DNA of 64,000 bases from positions 1-64,000 of the forward strand of contig JALKBU010000178.1 in NCBI GenBank assembly GCA_023091735.1. Direction: 5' to 3'. The position numbers and the translations under genes are program-made. Numbering within the stretch: the first letter of the stretch is position 1; every line of letters starts with the position of its first letter. This DNA is from Trichomonas tenax. Its lineage: Eukaryota > Parabasalia > Trichomonadida > Trichomonadidae. The notes under the pieces were generated by a model, which saw only the letters and a program-made list of their open reading frames with translations, had not been told where the DNA came from and did not search any database. Below, one piece after another: positions 48,438-58,860 of the stretch.

Positions 48438-51008
48438 TTATGCATGACAAGTACTATATTTCGATATTTCTAGTCTTAGCAATTGCGTAATTTGTATTCC
48501 TATTTCTTCAGGAATTCCAAGAATTCCGGCATTTTGTGTAAACAACAATGTGTCTTTCAGCATCTCTTCTTTCGTGTAGTACCACTTGTTTTCAATACGA
48601 TCCTTGAATAGCAGCAGATCCATCGGGAGCTGTGAAGCAATGAAAAGAATCTCGCTTTTATCACCTGTTCTCACTTTCTTGTAAAGCGGGAATTTGTCCA
48701 ACAAATCGACAACAGTCAGCAATATCTTCTCTTGTATCGTGAATATTTGTGTCTGTGGAGCCTTCCAGTTGTCTCTATGAACTTCCCATGGACTGACTTT
48801 CGCTTGATCACCACCTTCAACAAATCCGACAGTTATTGACTCAAACGGATTATTTTTGTAATCAGGAGAAATATCTTCAATGATTGCATCGTAATTCTTC
48901 AGTCCGTCATCTTCTAAATACGGAATTTGCAGAATAGATCCAATCCTCTGTTGTGCCAAGAAGTTCAATGACTGCTGATACACCCAAACAGGAACAATGA
49001 ATGGAACACTGTCAGGGAGATTGAATTGGACATCGCAAACGAGATTTCCCATGTTATGGAAAGAAATCGTGAGAATGAGATGAGTGATGCAAAACTTCGA
49101 TGAAACAATAAGTCCGAAGGCTGTCTTCGGCATAGATGGTTTGTATTCATAAGGCTTTCTAAGAGGAGTGCCTTTAAATAGTCTCGAAGCAATCATGTGG
49201 CCTTGTCTGAAATAAGCAATTTCTTCGCCAACTTGAGGAATGTAGAAATGCTGTTCCTGCTTAGTTTGGAATGTCCATTGTGGTAATGTCGTTGATTGGA
49301 CATCTTGCTCTGAGCTTTGTTCGTAATCTGATGAATCATGGTTCAGGAATATGTTGTACTTCTTTTCTGGCTTCTGTGGACTGCTGACAATCGCTGGAAT
49401 CTTCAATGCTTCTGTTTTCTCGCATATTAAGTTCGAAAATCCAAAATTGAAATCAACCCAATCTGATGTGTCTATTTCCTGATCTGCGCATGGCAAAACA
49501 TTGATTGCGAGTTTCATGTTTTGCAATTTAAACGAAGGAGGCTGTGGATCAACGACATTTCCATTTCCATCGAAAACTTTCGAATCATTGGAATTCAAGT
49601 TTAATTCCTTTCCCATGAACTGTTCACGAAGAGAAATTTTGTTGCATTCACTTCCATAAAGAATGAGATTTCCTACTTCATCGCATATTGCCAAATGTTT
49701 TCCGTTTTCTGTCCATTTCGCCAATGTAACTTTGCTGCCGCTTTTCATCGAGAATGTTGCAATCTTTTTGTAATTATTTAAGTCTATGACAGCAGCATTT
49801 CCTTTGCATGAGCCTACGAATACAATCATTGGGTCTATTGGATGTGCACACAAACACGTTAAGTTCTCGTTCTCGAATATAACTTCCTGCGAAAACAAAG
49901 AAAAGTCTTCGCGTCTCCAAATCATTATTTTCGATTGTGACAATGAAACAATGAAAATGTGATCTGAATTATACGCGAAATTGCTGATTTTTAGCTTCTC
50001 TTTGTAATTTGGAAGTGTTACAGTATCAAATGTCTTTGTTTTTGTTGTTAATTGCATCAAATTTTTCTTTTTTGGCACTGAACACAAAAATTCACCATCA
50101 GGGAGATATTTGACTTCAACAGATCCTTCTTCATTACAATGTCTCGAGAAATATTTCTTCTGTGACAATGAAATCAAAATAATTTCAGATAATTCTGTAG
50201 TCATGACAACAATGTCGTCGCTGTAGAATGAAATCGATGGAATTTTCGTGATTATGTTGGTTCCGTGCAAAATAAACTTTTCGTTGGTATCAATTTTGTT
50301 TTGGTCGGGTAAAATTTGCCAAATTCTTGCAGTTCCATCATCACACGACGCAGCAACGTAAGTTCCATTCGGAGAAACGTTTAAATCCAAAACATTCGCA
50401 TGAATATTAATTCTTTGCCTGAAAGCTCCATCGATTATCGAGAAAATGCACATAGTTTTGTCGATTCCGGTGCTGAATAATAGCGTATTTTGAGGGTTAA
50501 TGACAACATGTGTGATATTATTATCGTGAGATGATAAAGTTGTAACTAAATACAGTTCTGGGAGGTGCCATATCTTTATAAAGGAATCTGACGACCCTGT
50601 GATAAGTAATTGCTGTGTCTTGTCGAATAAAATTTGAGTTATGGATTCGAAATGTGCACAAATCTCAATGCTACTCGAATTTATTTCAGAATTTAGTAAT
50701 GGCGGAATGCTTCCTACCATCAACTTGTCGGAAATCGGTATAGTTTTCGCTTGAATTTTGTTGAATATCAAAGAACTGTTCAAAGATGAAGGCATGGATA
50801 GTTGTATGAGCCTGATTATGTGATCGCCAGGGATCTCAGACAACGAATTCGAGTCAAGGCTGTCGAAAGTGCGACTTTTATCAAATACTCGTTCAGGAAA
50901 AAGTTTATTTTTTTCGCATCTGGAAATGAATTCAGCTCCAATATCGGGAAAGTTCGACATTAAATACTTCGCAACTAGAAAATTTATTTCTTCCAGTCGC
51001 TCGCCCAT
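48438..51008 (-). CDS. BRWD/PHIP-like WD40 protein with degenerate bromodomain
   Basis: The 856-residue product starts with a LisH-like helix pair (FLVAKYLMSNFPDIGAEFI), followed by WD40 repeats from about 115 to 455 (FIKIWHLP, TARIWQI, SKIMIWRR). Residues 593-604 read VGEEIAYFRQGH, a signature of BRWD/PHIP proteins. A bromodomain-like bundle fills 758-850, with PMDL (795-798) and QNA (825-827). The tyrosine-asparagine pair that normally contacts acetyl-lysine is replaced here by LG. These proteins bind chromatin and serve as CUL4 receptors. Only one bromodomain is present, against two in animals. Upstream lie two GTGACA boxes (51030-51067). Confidence 0.82.
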   Translation of the reverse strand: MGERLEEINFLVAKYLMSNFPDIGAEFISRCEKNKLFPERVFDKSRTFDSLDSNSLSEIPGDHIIRLIQLSMPSSLNSSLIFNKIQAKTIPISDKLMVGSIPPLLNSEINSSSIEICAHFESITQILFDKTQQLLITGSSDSFIKIWHLPELYLVTTLSSHDNNITHVVINPQNTLLFSTGIDKTMCIFSIIDGAFRQRINIHANVLDLNVSPNGTYVAASCDDGTARIWQILPDQNKIDTNEKFILHGTNIITKIPSISFYSDDIVVMTTELSEIILISLSQKKYFSRHCNEEGSVEVKYLPDGEFLCSVPKKKNLMQLTTKTKTFDTVTLPNYKEKLKISNFAYNSDHIFIVSLSQSKIMIWRREDFSLFSQEVIFENENLTCLCAHPIDPMIVFVGSCKGNAAVIDLNNYKKIATFSMKSGSKVTLAKWTENGKHLAICDEVGNLILYGSECNKISLREQFMGKELNLNSNDSKVFDGNGNVVDPQPPSFKLQNMKLAINVLPCADQEIDTSDWVDFNFGFSNLICEKTEALKIPAIVSSPQKPEKKYNIFLNHDSSDYEQSSEQDVQSTTLPQWTFQTKQEQHFYIPQVGEEIAYFRQGHMIASRLFKGTPLRKPYEYKPSMPKTAFGLIVSSKFCITHLILTISFHNMGNLVCDVQFNLPDSVPFIVPVWVYQQSLNFLAQQRIGSILQIPYLEDDGLKNYDAIIEDISPDYKNNPFESITVGFVEGGDQAKVSPWEVHRDNWKAPQTQIFTIQEKILLTVVDLLDKFPLYKKVRTGDKSEILFIASQLPMDLLLFKDRIENKWYYTKEEMLKDTLLFTQNAGILGIPEEIGIQITQLLRLEISKYSTCHA

Positions 51009-51029
51009 TTTTGGAAACCTTAAACTATC

Positions 51030-51067
51030 ATGTCACGTTTTGATACTTTTTGATAATGTCACTTTTA
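51030..51067 (-). promoter_or_regulatory. Two candidate promoter boxes, AAAACGTGACAT and AAAAGTGACAT
   Basis: Read on the minus strand, AAAACGTGACATG lies about 22 bases and AAAAGTGACATT about 47 bases upstream of the ATG at 51008. Two near-identical boxes in tandem make a chance match less likely. Confidence 0.45.
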
Positions 51068-51852
51068 ACCATTTTACTTGGTTGCTTTTTGACATTACAA
51101 AAATTTACTTGGCAAAAAAGTAAAGATGGCAAACCCACATGTTTATAAAACCAGTTTTTACTCATTTATTGTGCTCATGCAGGCCGCATAACCTTTTAAA
51201 ACTGAAAATTTTGGGAATATATATATAAGCTTGCTAATTTGGTTTTGTTTTTACAGGCAAGGTTTTAAAATTGAGAGAGCTTTACCTTTGGTTTTGTTTT
51301 ATCAGAGAAAAGTAACTGAAACCATTAACCTTATTTAACAGTTGCTTCAGAAAGACTGCATTTTCGGATGGAGTTGAAACTCTACAATGAATTCCATATC
51401 CAGAATTCTTGATTTTTCTGCTTAAAATTCTGTCATGAACAGCTTTTCCACAATAGATTCTTTGCCATTAGATAAATACTTCACAATTTGAAAATAATGT
51501 TAACTCAACTAAGAAATTATTGGAAGCAAACATTATGACGCCATTAAACGTTTCTAAATCAGTATATTGATTTTTTCTTGGTTGATATTCTGTCCACCAA
51601 AATATGAATTCTGTTATTTTTTCAAGGTGAGATTTAAATATTTGATTTCTGGATCATAAAATGTCAAATGGATATATTAAAAGACTTAAATTTAACGAAA
51701 TTTTTTAAAATAAATTTAAGGTTATTTTTATACCGCAATCTTAAATTAAAATATGACGTTTTTTCCATGTATGATTATGGACTGTTTCTTTAATCCCTTG
51801 AAAATGTGAGAGCCTTGCGAATTGCTCTTCTTTATTTCATTAATATCCGATA
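51068..51852. other. Intergenic, 0.8 kb
   Basis: AT-rich. TTGGTTTTGTTTTTACAG and TTGGTTTTGTTTTATCAG occur about 55 bp apart at 51238 and 51290, a small direct repeat. No gene is supported. Confidence 0.5.
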
Positions 51853-52266
51853 ATGCTCCCATACAACAGTAACATTTTATTGATAAACGCCAGCTATGAG
51901 TCAATAAAGTATTCTCTGCTAGATCAAAGCAAGGGATATCCGAATGTCACGTATGGAGATGGAATACTGTTCAATTATCCATGTTATTCTTCAGATTCTT
52001 GTACTTCCTACGTTTTATCATTACAAAAAGGAGAATACAAAGTGTATATGGAAAGTGCATCTCACTCTAACAATGACAATGTCTCGAAAGATAGATATTT
52101 CCAATCAACATATGGAAATCTAATTTTATCTGAGCCTTCTTCTTTCTATGTATCAATTGGTAATTATCAGAGAAAAGTTTACATACGTAGGATACAAATT
52201 ATGTTTTGTTCAAATACCTCGAATACTTTTAGAATGTCTTTTGATTTTATTCACTTGTATATATGA
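51853..52266 (+). pseudogene. Short extracellular-type protein fragment
   Basis: A 137-codon frame with ATG. The segment GDGILFNYPCYSSDSCTSYVLSLQKGEYKVYMES resembles the opening module of trichomonad glycine-rich surface proteins, where a Cys-containing strand leads into a GxYKFEVWGA-like core; that core and the Gly-rich body are missing. No signal peptide is present. It is likely a truncated family member, although a small free-standing gene cannot be excluded. Confidence 0.4.
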
Positions 52267-53091
52267 ATGTTAATTTCAGGGGATTGAAATAAATTATTAT
52301 TAATGTATCTTAAAAATCAATCGTATATTTATAACATTATAACCTGATGCGAATTCATAGATATTCACATAAAAAAAGTGAATTTTCAACTGCAATGTTT
52401 ATTTTTTGAAAGTCGTAAAATAAGGTTAATTTTCAAATTGTTTGCAAAATAGCCCTTAGTGAAGAAGAACATATATTTCACACAATTCTCAAAGAATTTT
52501 GACTTTGCGTCAATCTTATTCTAAAATTATTTTCGGTAGACCACTCAATATACATGATATTGACTTTTCATCACTATTTTTACTATATATATAAGTTTTT
52601 AGGAGGATCTTATATAGTTATGTAACTGAAACTTATGAATTTTGAAAATATGCATTTAAAAATATGGATACAATCATGATTTCATATTGAAATATGTCAA
52701 TAATCATTGAATATAATATATTTATCACTATGTTGGACTCAGATAGCATTGACCAAAAAATGATGACAATTTTTTTTCTTTCATTTCGCGATGAAAACCA
52801 GTGAAACAATCACTATTATGACAGCTTTGGTCATAACTTTCGCTCCGGAAAAAAGATTTCGAAATCATCTCTTGAGGCCACTATTGAGCTTTTTAATGTA
52901 TATTATCTGTTTAACGTCAAGCAGTTCTATCCAATGAAAGGAGTAAATCTTATTTATAATGAATATTTATTGGACATTTTACTAAATCTTTTATAAAAAT
53001 GTGACAAATAATTTCTGCAATATCCACAAGGTTCAAATTTAAAACAAAAAAGTTCATTACATTTACATTTTATTTTTTTCATTTTTCGAAA
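52267..53091. other. Intergenic, nothing recognised
   Basis: 0.8 kb of AT-rich DNA. AAAATGTGACAAAT at about 52997 is a weak match to the GTGACA box, 90 bp before the next ATG. Confidence 0.45.
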
Positions 53092-54414
53092 ATGGAAACT
53101 TTTTCCGAGAAACTGAGCACAATATTAAAGAATCCGGACCGCGAAACAGAAGAAGTCGTGAACCTCGCAGCTCTGCACCCGACAGTCGCAGCCATTGACT
53201 CGAATTTCATACAATTTATGCTTGAAAATATGGACGAAATATTTCAGATGGCTGTAGGACTCTCTACAGAGAATAATCCTGGACTACAGCATAACGCATT
53301 TAATCTTTTAACAATTAAAATATCCAGTTACATTTCTTTAATGATACAATCAGATCCATTCCTAGAAAGCATCAACGAAATGATCGAAAACTTGGGCGAT
53401 TTGCCTCCGCTTGTTCTCAAATTGTGGGTTCGTCTAATGAATATCCTCCTGGATTTGACAGGTTTCGCGATATTGTTGAACTTACCAAATCGTAACAAGT
53501 TATTCAAAAGATGTTTGCCACACATTGGCAAAATTGGTGTTTACGAGTTCCTCTTCAGAATATGCGACGATGGTCACGAAGCTTCAAATACTTTCCTCGA
53601 AAAAACGCATTCTATTACTGGTTTGTACAATTGCCTCGGTCAGGGATATGACCTCCAGATTATCAAACTTTTATGCGCGTGTTGTTACTCTGATTCTAAC
53701 GGAGATTTGATCAGATCTTTGGCTCGATCGGAAAGAATCGAAAAAATCTTCGCATTTGCTATCAGCGATAATATACTCATCAGCAATGCTTCAATGCAAT
53801 TGCTTTTTGAGATGTCCAGTCACTGTGATGAAGATGACCAAGATGAAAACAGTTTATTCGTGAAGATTTTCATGAAAATCGTGTCTAAGGTTGATGATTT
53901 GACAGCGTTCATCTGCAAGAAACCATTTACAGCAGCAAAATTCCGCGCAATTGATTTATTGATTGGAATGATCTCAACAGAGCTTGCAGAGTTCAGCAAA
54001 ATACTCGAGGTGTTGAGCTGGATTTGGGAACAGACGTTTTCGAATCCTCTTCTCAGCCAAATTCACTGCGCGATGTTGAGATTGTTTAAAGCGTGTTATG
54101 ACTCAGAAGAGCTTCCGCCGGATTTTTTGACAGAGACCCACTTCAGAGAACGCATCATTGAGTACAGCACGAAGAAGATTATCTTCTCCGGACACTTGTT
54201 TGAAGTCGCAAAGATGATTCATACAAATGAAAATTTGGAGGAGCAGTCACAGGAGTGGAAGGACTATATTGCTTCGACATTCACAAAGATCAAGACCATC
54301 CGTGACAATGGCTATGGTGGACCCGTTCCTGAGCGTCACAAGATCTCTATTTCGGACTACAAAGTTGATGGAATCATAGAGCAGACAATTCCATCCCCAA
54401 AACTTGCTAATTAA
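53092..54414 (+). CDS. Helical-repeat protein, possibly SAPS/PP6R-like
   Basis: The 440-residue product is helical throughout, in HEAT/ARM style. N-terminal ETEEVVNLAALHPTVAAIDSNFIQFMLENMDEI and the C-terminal pattern HLFEVAKMI..., WKDYIASTFTKIKTIRDNGYGGPVPE resemble the SAPS domain of Sit4-associated/PP6 regulatory subunits, in which helical repeats close with a W..F/Y..L...N element and a GG turn. The protein is about half the length of yeast Sap proteins because the acidic tail is missing. If right, it would direct a PP6-like phosphatase in growth control, a pathway downstream of TOR. The assignment is tentative; any ARM-repeat protein is the alternative. Confidence 0.45.
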   Translation: METFSEKLSTILKNPDRETEEVVNLAALHPTVAAIDSNFIQFMLENMDEIFQMAVGLSTENNPGLQHNAFNLLTIKISSYISLMIQSDPFLESINEMIENLGDLPPLVLKLWVRLMNILLDLTGFAILLNLPNRNKLFKRCLPHIGKIGVYEFLFRICDDGHEASNTFLEKTHSITGLYNCLGQGYDLQIIKLLCACCYSDSNGDLIRSLARSERIEKIFAFAISDNILISNASMQLLFEMSSHCDEDDQDENSLFVKIFMKIVSKVDDLTAFICKKPFTAAKFRAIDLLIGMISTELAEFSKILEVLSWIWEQTFSNPLLSQIHCAMLRLFKACYDSEELPPDFLTETHFRERIIEYSTKKIIFSGHLFEVAKMIHTNENLEEQSQEWKDYIASTFTKIKTIRDNGYGGPVPERHKISISDYKVDGIIEQTIPSPKLAN

Positions 54415-55161
54415 TAGAATATGAAATTTATATAATTAACTATTGTAATGTAAAGCATTCTGTTGATATAACGTGTATTTGTCATGCGATTAAAATTTCG
54501 AGTTTAGTATTGTTATTTTTAAAATCAATCAATAATCAATTAACCAAAGATAATCAAGAAGATATTTTAAAATCAATGAGCTTCAGTCGAGAAACACACT
54601 CTTAAATTGTATATTTTATCAAAATTACTTTAATAATCAATAAACCCTTATTAATGCAACAGTAACATAGATGATATGATAGTGTCATAAAGCCATAGAG
54701 GTTAATGATTAAATTTGATTTATAAAATTCAAAAATTGAGTCAAATTGATAATAGTTATTGATATTGATATGGTGTATTTGCCATCATATAGATGTTATA
54801 GTGCATATGTTGATTAAGCTCTAATCGAAAAATTGAAACATGAAGAATTAATGAGCTGTGTGTTAGCTGGTTATCTCAGAATATGTGGTTTTGCAGATGA
54901 TAGACATTTCAAATCTATAAGCTTTGTTACATTAATGAAAATTTTGATCGCAGATTTTTCACATCTAATGTGGTCACTGGTTTTAAGAGCCATTCTCATG
55001 TAAAAGCATTAAAAGAAAGGTTATGTCAAGACATCATCGAGGTTAATTTTGATTGTATTACACAAAACAAAATCAATTGACATTGAAAATACGTTAAAGA
55101 CAAAATCTCACTGAAATATCCTTCAACTGAATGAACAGAAGCGAAATATGAAGTGCGCGCA
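54415..55161. other. Intergenic, nothing recognised
   Basis: 0.75 kb of AT-rich DNA without repeats or frames that I can support. Confidence 0.5.
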
Positions 55162-55186
55162 TTTTCGCGCCAAAATGCGCCAAAAA
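55162..55186 (+). promoter_or_regulatory. E2F-like sites upstream of the nucleoside transporter
   Basis: TTTTCGCGCCAAAA (55162-55175) overlaps the start of ATGCGCCAAAAA (55175-55186); a further GCCGCGCAAAT lies at 55207. They fit the E2F/DP core TTTSSCGC and lie 43-67 bp before the ATG. GC-rich words of this kind are rare in the window. Confidence 0.5.
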
Positions 55187-55228
55187 TTGAGAACTTTCAA
55201 AAAAATTGCCGCGCAAATATTTAAATAA

Positions 55229-56431
55229 ATGTGCGCAATGAGTTCTTCGACACTTGTATCAGATATTCTTACAGAAAGCAACGAGCAGCCAAAGGAGGTA
55301 ACCTACAGGAGTGCTTTCATCGTTACATTCCCAGTTTTTGTTGGTTATGCGTGTTGTTTCTCCCTTCAACATCGACTTGGAAATGTGTTTGGGCTGGCTG
55401 ATGGTGTGACAGGAGACAGCAGATCCAAGGCATTCGGTATTGGAACATCATTCGTGTACTTTTTCAACCTTATATTCAGAGTTCTCGGACACAACCTCGT
55501 TTTAGGTTGTTTCTCACCAAGAAATCGCGTCATCATCGCATTGGCATCGATGATTGTCGGAATGACTATGCTTTCATATATATCTTTCGCTACAGAGCCA
55601 CCAAGCTTGCTTTGGGTGTTCATCTCATACGCATTCTGTGGTGTATGCGAAGGCTCATTCTGCCCCAATATGTTCAATGTCGTAAACCGCATGGGAAAGA
55701 CAAGACATCAAGTTGTCATGGCGATTCCGTTCGGAGTGTCCACGATCACTATTTTGGGTTTCCTTATAATGTCCTTTGGTTTCCCATTCCAGTATCTGTA
55801 CATTTTCACAGCAATTCTCTCTTTGATCGCAATTATCATATTCTTGTTCACCATTTATCCAATCGCCGGAGATGTCGCTGATTCCTTCAGTTTCAATGAC
55901 TTTTTCAAGGATTTAGTTGAATTCAAGGAGTGGTTCCCAAAGATTGCTCTTCAATGCATCGTTTTTGTTGTCAACATGTTCTGCTTGTCATTGTTCAATC
56001 CTGGATGTACTCTCTATGAGTACAACGCGCGTGTTAACTACAAACTGCTGAATATCAACTGGTCACACGATATCTTCATTTTGACCTGCAACGTTGGCAA
56101 TTTCTTCGGTGACTGCTTTGGAAGATATGTTATGGAGAGAAAGAGAATTGTCAATCCAATTCTTTTCTTCATGCTTTTGATCTTCGGAATCTTTATCAAT
56201 CTTTGCTTGATTCCTGAAATCGCTCCATTCGCTTCATTCATGTTCGGCTGGGCAAACGGTGGCCTCTACACACAGAGCACAAAGCTCATTGGCCAGTTAT
56301 TCCAGTCTAACTACCACTTGACTGCCACAAGCACATGGCTGTTTGTTGGCGATATTGGCTCGACAACTGGGTCAAACTGCGTTCAACCCGTCCGTCCGAT
56401 CTTGTCGACCCTCAAGATGAGTTATTATTAA
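55229..56431 (+). CDS. Equilibrative nucleoside transporter (ENT/SLC29-like)
   Basis: The 400-residue product is a polytopic membrane protein with about 10-11 hydrophobic spans after a 25-residue hydrophilic start. Signs of the ENT family include the TM4-5 segment (YAFCGVCEGSFCPNMFNVV), a long cytoplasmic loop after span 6 (about 210-235, NDFFKDLVEFKEWFPK), the N..GD..GRY motif at the TM8 position (CNVGNFFGDCFGRYV), and FGWANGGLYTQSTKLIGQ near the end, which parallels the FxxSNGYxxxL region of ENTs. Trichomonads cannot make purines or pyrimidines de novo and rely on such uptake. E2F-like sites lie upstream, suggesting cell-cycle control. A decayed gene fragment follows at 56541. Confidence 0.65.
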   Translation: MCAMSSSTLVSDILTESNEQPKEVTYRSAFIVTFPVFVGYACCFSLQHRLGNVFGLADGVTGDSRSKAFGIGTSFVYFFNLIFRVLGHNLVLGCFSPRNRVIIALASMIVGMTMLSYISFATEPPSLLWVFISYAFCGVCEGSFCPNMFNVVNRMGKTRHQVVMAIPFGVSTITILGFLIMSFGFPFQYLYIFTAILSLIAIIIFLFTIYPIAGDVADSFSFNDFFKDLVEFKEWFPKIALQCIVFVVNMFCLSLFNPGCTLYEYNARVNYKLLNINWSHDIFILTCNVGNFFGDCFGRYVMERKRIVNPILFFMLLIFGIFINLCLIPEIAPFASFMFGWANGGLYTQSTKLIGQLFQSNYHLTATSTWLFVGDIGSTTGSNCVQPVRPILSTLKMSYY

Positions 56432-56540
56432 GCTTATATTTTCTATTTTTGTTTATTTTAACTTATATCATTATCATCTATCTTTCAAATCATCTTTCAT
56501 CTATTTCTATTAAGTCATCAAATTGTAATTTATTATTATT

Positions 56541-56605
56541 GTCATGGTAATCCTGTTCTTAGTGTTTACAGTCACTATTTTGTATTTGCTTATAATGTCC
56601 TTCTG
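56541..56605 (+). pseudogene. Relic of a second ENT gene copy
   Basis: These 65 bp align with 55715-55779 inside the ENT gene at roughly three quarters identity, without gaps (GTCATGG, then TCACTATTTTG and CTTATAATGTCCTT). The rest of the copy is unrecognisable. It indicates an old tandem duplication whose second member has decayed. Confidence 0.6.
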
Positions 56606-56937
56606 ATCATAAATTCTCAATAAACAGCACCAAATGCAAAAAGATTGAATAGAAGTAACATGCATCAAACTTGCTGAATAATTATGAAAATTTAATCTTA
56701 GACTTTATTTCATTATATTAAAAGAGAATTAAAACACTTCTAGTAAAATTGAAGCTTTATAACTTACATTCAACGACTCTCACTTCATATTTGATTGAAA
56801 CTTTAATCATATAGAATGCCTAAAGCACTCAAAAATATGAAGTGATCAGCCCTATTCTTAAATTCAATAAAATCAGCATAGCAATATTTTAAATAGTTAA
56901 TCTATGGATTGAAAGAATGTGATGATTAAAAACGAAT

Positions 56938-58860
56938 TCAAACAAATTGTTTACCAGAGCCGCGTGTTGGTGATTTTGGGAAGAAAGACTTTCTAGAGGA
57001 TTGTGATTTATATGATAGAGCACAGGAAGAATTCAAATCTGTGATACGAGATTTAATGGAGGCAACTTCCTTTTGAAGTGATGCGTGGAGGATTTTTTGC
57101 AACTCAATTTTCTCAGAAAATTTATTGACTTCGATATAGGAATCCAATGCACTGATCAGAAGTTCTTCTTTTCTTTTCATCATTCTATTTTTAAATTTTG
57201 ACTTCCAAATTCTATAGTACTTAGCTGGACTATTAATGATTGAAATTTCACCATTGCCAGGAAACGCGCTTGCGCTGTCACTATCATAGTTTATTGCATC
57301 AGTGACTTTTCTTTCCGCATTATAATCCTCAACATCGCCATCATATTTCGAATCATTGACCATAAGAAGCTGCTTCAAAGGCTGATTTTGGTCAACTAAA
57401 TCAGTTCTTGGCTTTTCAAAGTCGGAATAAACGCTTTCAGAATAAAATATTTTCGCAGAAATTTGCGGCTGAGAGTCCATTGATTCTCCCCTTGAAGCGA
57501 AGAACTCACTAGATTGAACTAGAAGTGAAGCTTTTCTTATTGGTGCTTTGCTAATTTGTGGTTTTCTTTCGAAATCGCTCACTTCGCTGTTATCATTTTC
57601 GACCTTTATTGGAATTGTTGATGACGTCAAAGCTTCGCCCTGTGAGGCATCAAACATTGTGTCGTCTTTATGCTGAAGCAGAATGTTGTTACCCTGTAAG
57701 AAAGTAACACTTGGATGTCTTTTAATTTCCGATGAAATATCAGATTCAGAATTCATTGTTTTTTCTTCGTCTGATGCTTGATCATTATCTATTGAGTTGT
57801 ATTCATCCAATTTCTTTTTATCGTCTTTGCTTTTGTATTCTACATGTTGTGCCGGTTTTTCTTCATCAGAAGCAATGTCATTTGAAATTAAAGTGTCATA
57901 TTCTTTCTTTTCGCTTACAATATCTTCATTTTGGTTCTCTTTCTCATCTTCAAACGATCCTTCGCTGTCTGAGATGTTTTCTTCACGTTGCTTCGTGTTA
58001 CTCAATTTTTCTGAATTATTCATTGGAAAAACGTCAGATCTGTTGATTGCCTTTTTAGATGAAATGTATACATGAACGTCAGTATTTTTGCCTGTTTCTT
58101 TTTCGCTTGTGATGAATTTTAAAGTCGATTCGTAAAGATTTGGTAATAAATTGAGAATACTTTGTAAATCAAATGATCTGTATAGTTCCTGTATAAGATA
58201 ATCATGATGTTGAGCTATTTTTGAAAGAATTTTAGCTTCAATTCCTAATTTCAAGATTATTTTGTGTAATTTAATAACTAATTCGCGAAGATTTAAGTAG
58301 TATTTGTTGAATCTCAAACCAAAGTTCTTCTTTCTAATCGTATTAATCAAATTTTTTTGAGGAACAACTAAATTTATTGAAATATCAGTTGTTAATTCAG
58401 AACCAGATGTCGAAATTTTTAGGGCATCAATAATTGGATAAATTGACTCTATGTGTGTAAGAAATGTTTGCTCAATGTTGATTTTGATCAAATTTTCCAT
58501 ATGATTTGAATTTTCGATTTTTTGCCCATCAATGACTTCAATCGATGGACAAATCTTCAGTAAATACGGTACGAAAAGGCAGAACTTTGTTATTGGATTT
58601 CCACGGATTAAAATCGATTTTAAGTTTATGCATTTAGATAATGGCTTAATTGCATTGATTGTCTCTAATCTGTTGTTTTCTAGATTGATGTACGTCAGTT
58701 TTGTGAACTGTTCGATGTTTTTTAGTGATTTAATTGGATTAACGGGCAAAATTAATGAAGAAACACCAGTAAACTGTCTGGAAACGCGATCTATCTTCTC
58801 TATACAACAACCTGCAGCACGCGCTGAATCGTTCTGTAAAGAGATAGATTTGGAAAGCAT
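56938..58860 (-). CDS. Leucine-rich-repeat protein (SDS22-like LRRs) with acidic, low-complexity middle
   Basis: In the 640-residue product, residues about 30-118 form three to four SDS22-type LRRs with an LRRcap-like end (LTYINLENNRLETI, LKSILIRGNPITKF, LLKICPSIEVIDG). A helical region follows to about 260. Then comes a long acidic Ser/Glu-rich stretch with repeated SDEE units (SDSEGSFEDEKEN, SNDIASDEEKP, NDQASDEEKT). A coiled coil near 560-620 and a basic Ser-rich tail end it. LRR plus coiled coil is usual in axonemal and centrosomal scaffolds, so a flagellar-apparatus role is possible. No catalytic domain is visible. Confidence 0.65.
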   Translation of the reverse strand: MLSKSISLQNDSARAAGCCIEKIDRVSRQFTGVSSLILPVNPIKSLKNIEQFTKLTYINLENNRLETINAIKPLSKCINLKSILIRGNPITKFCLFVPYLLKICPSIEVIDGQKIENSNHMENLIKINIEQTFLTHIESIYPIIDALKISTSGSELTTDISINLVVPQKNLINTIRKKNFGLRFNKYYLNLRELVIKLHKIILKLGIEAKILSKIAQHHDYLIQELYRSFDLQSILNLLPNLYESTLKFITSEKETGKNTDVHVYISSKKAINRSDVFPMNNSEKLSNTKQREENISDSEGSFEDEKENQNEDIVSEKKEYDTLISNDIASDEEKPAQHVEYKSKDDKKKLDEYNSIDNDQASDEEKTMNSESDISSEIKRHPSVTFLQGNNILLQHKDDTMFDASQGEALTSSTIPIKVENDNSEVSDFERKPQISKAPIRKASLLVQSSEFFASRGESMDSQPQISAKIFYSESVYSDFEKPRTDLVDQNQPLKQLLMVNDSKYDGDVEDYNAERKVTDAINYDSDSASAFPGNGEISIINSPAKYYRIWKSKFKNRMMKRKEELLISALDSYIEVNKFSEKIELQKILHASLQKEVASIKSRITDLNSSCALSYKSQSSRKSFFPKSPTRGSGKQFV

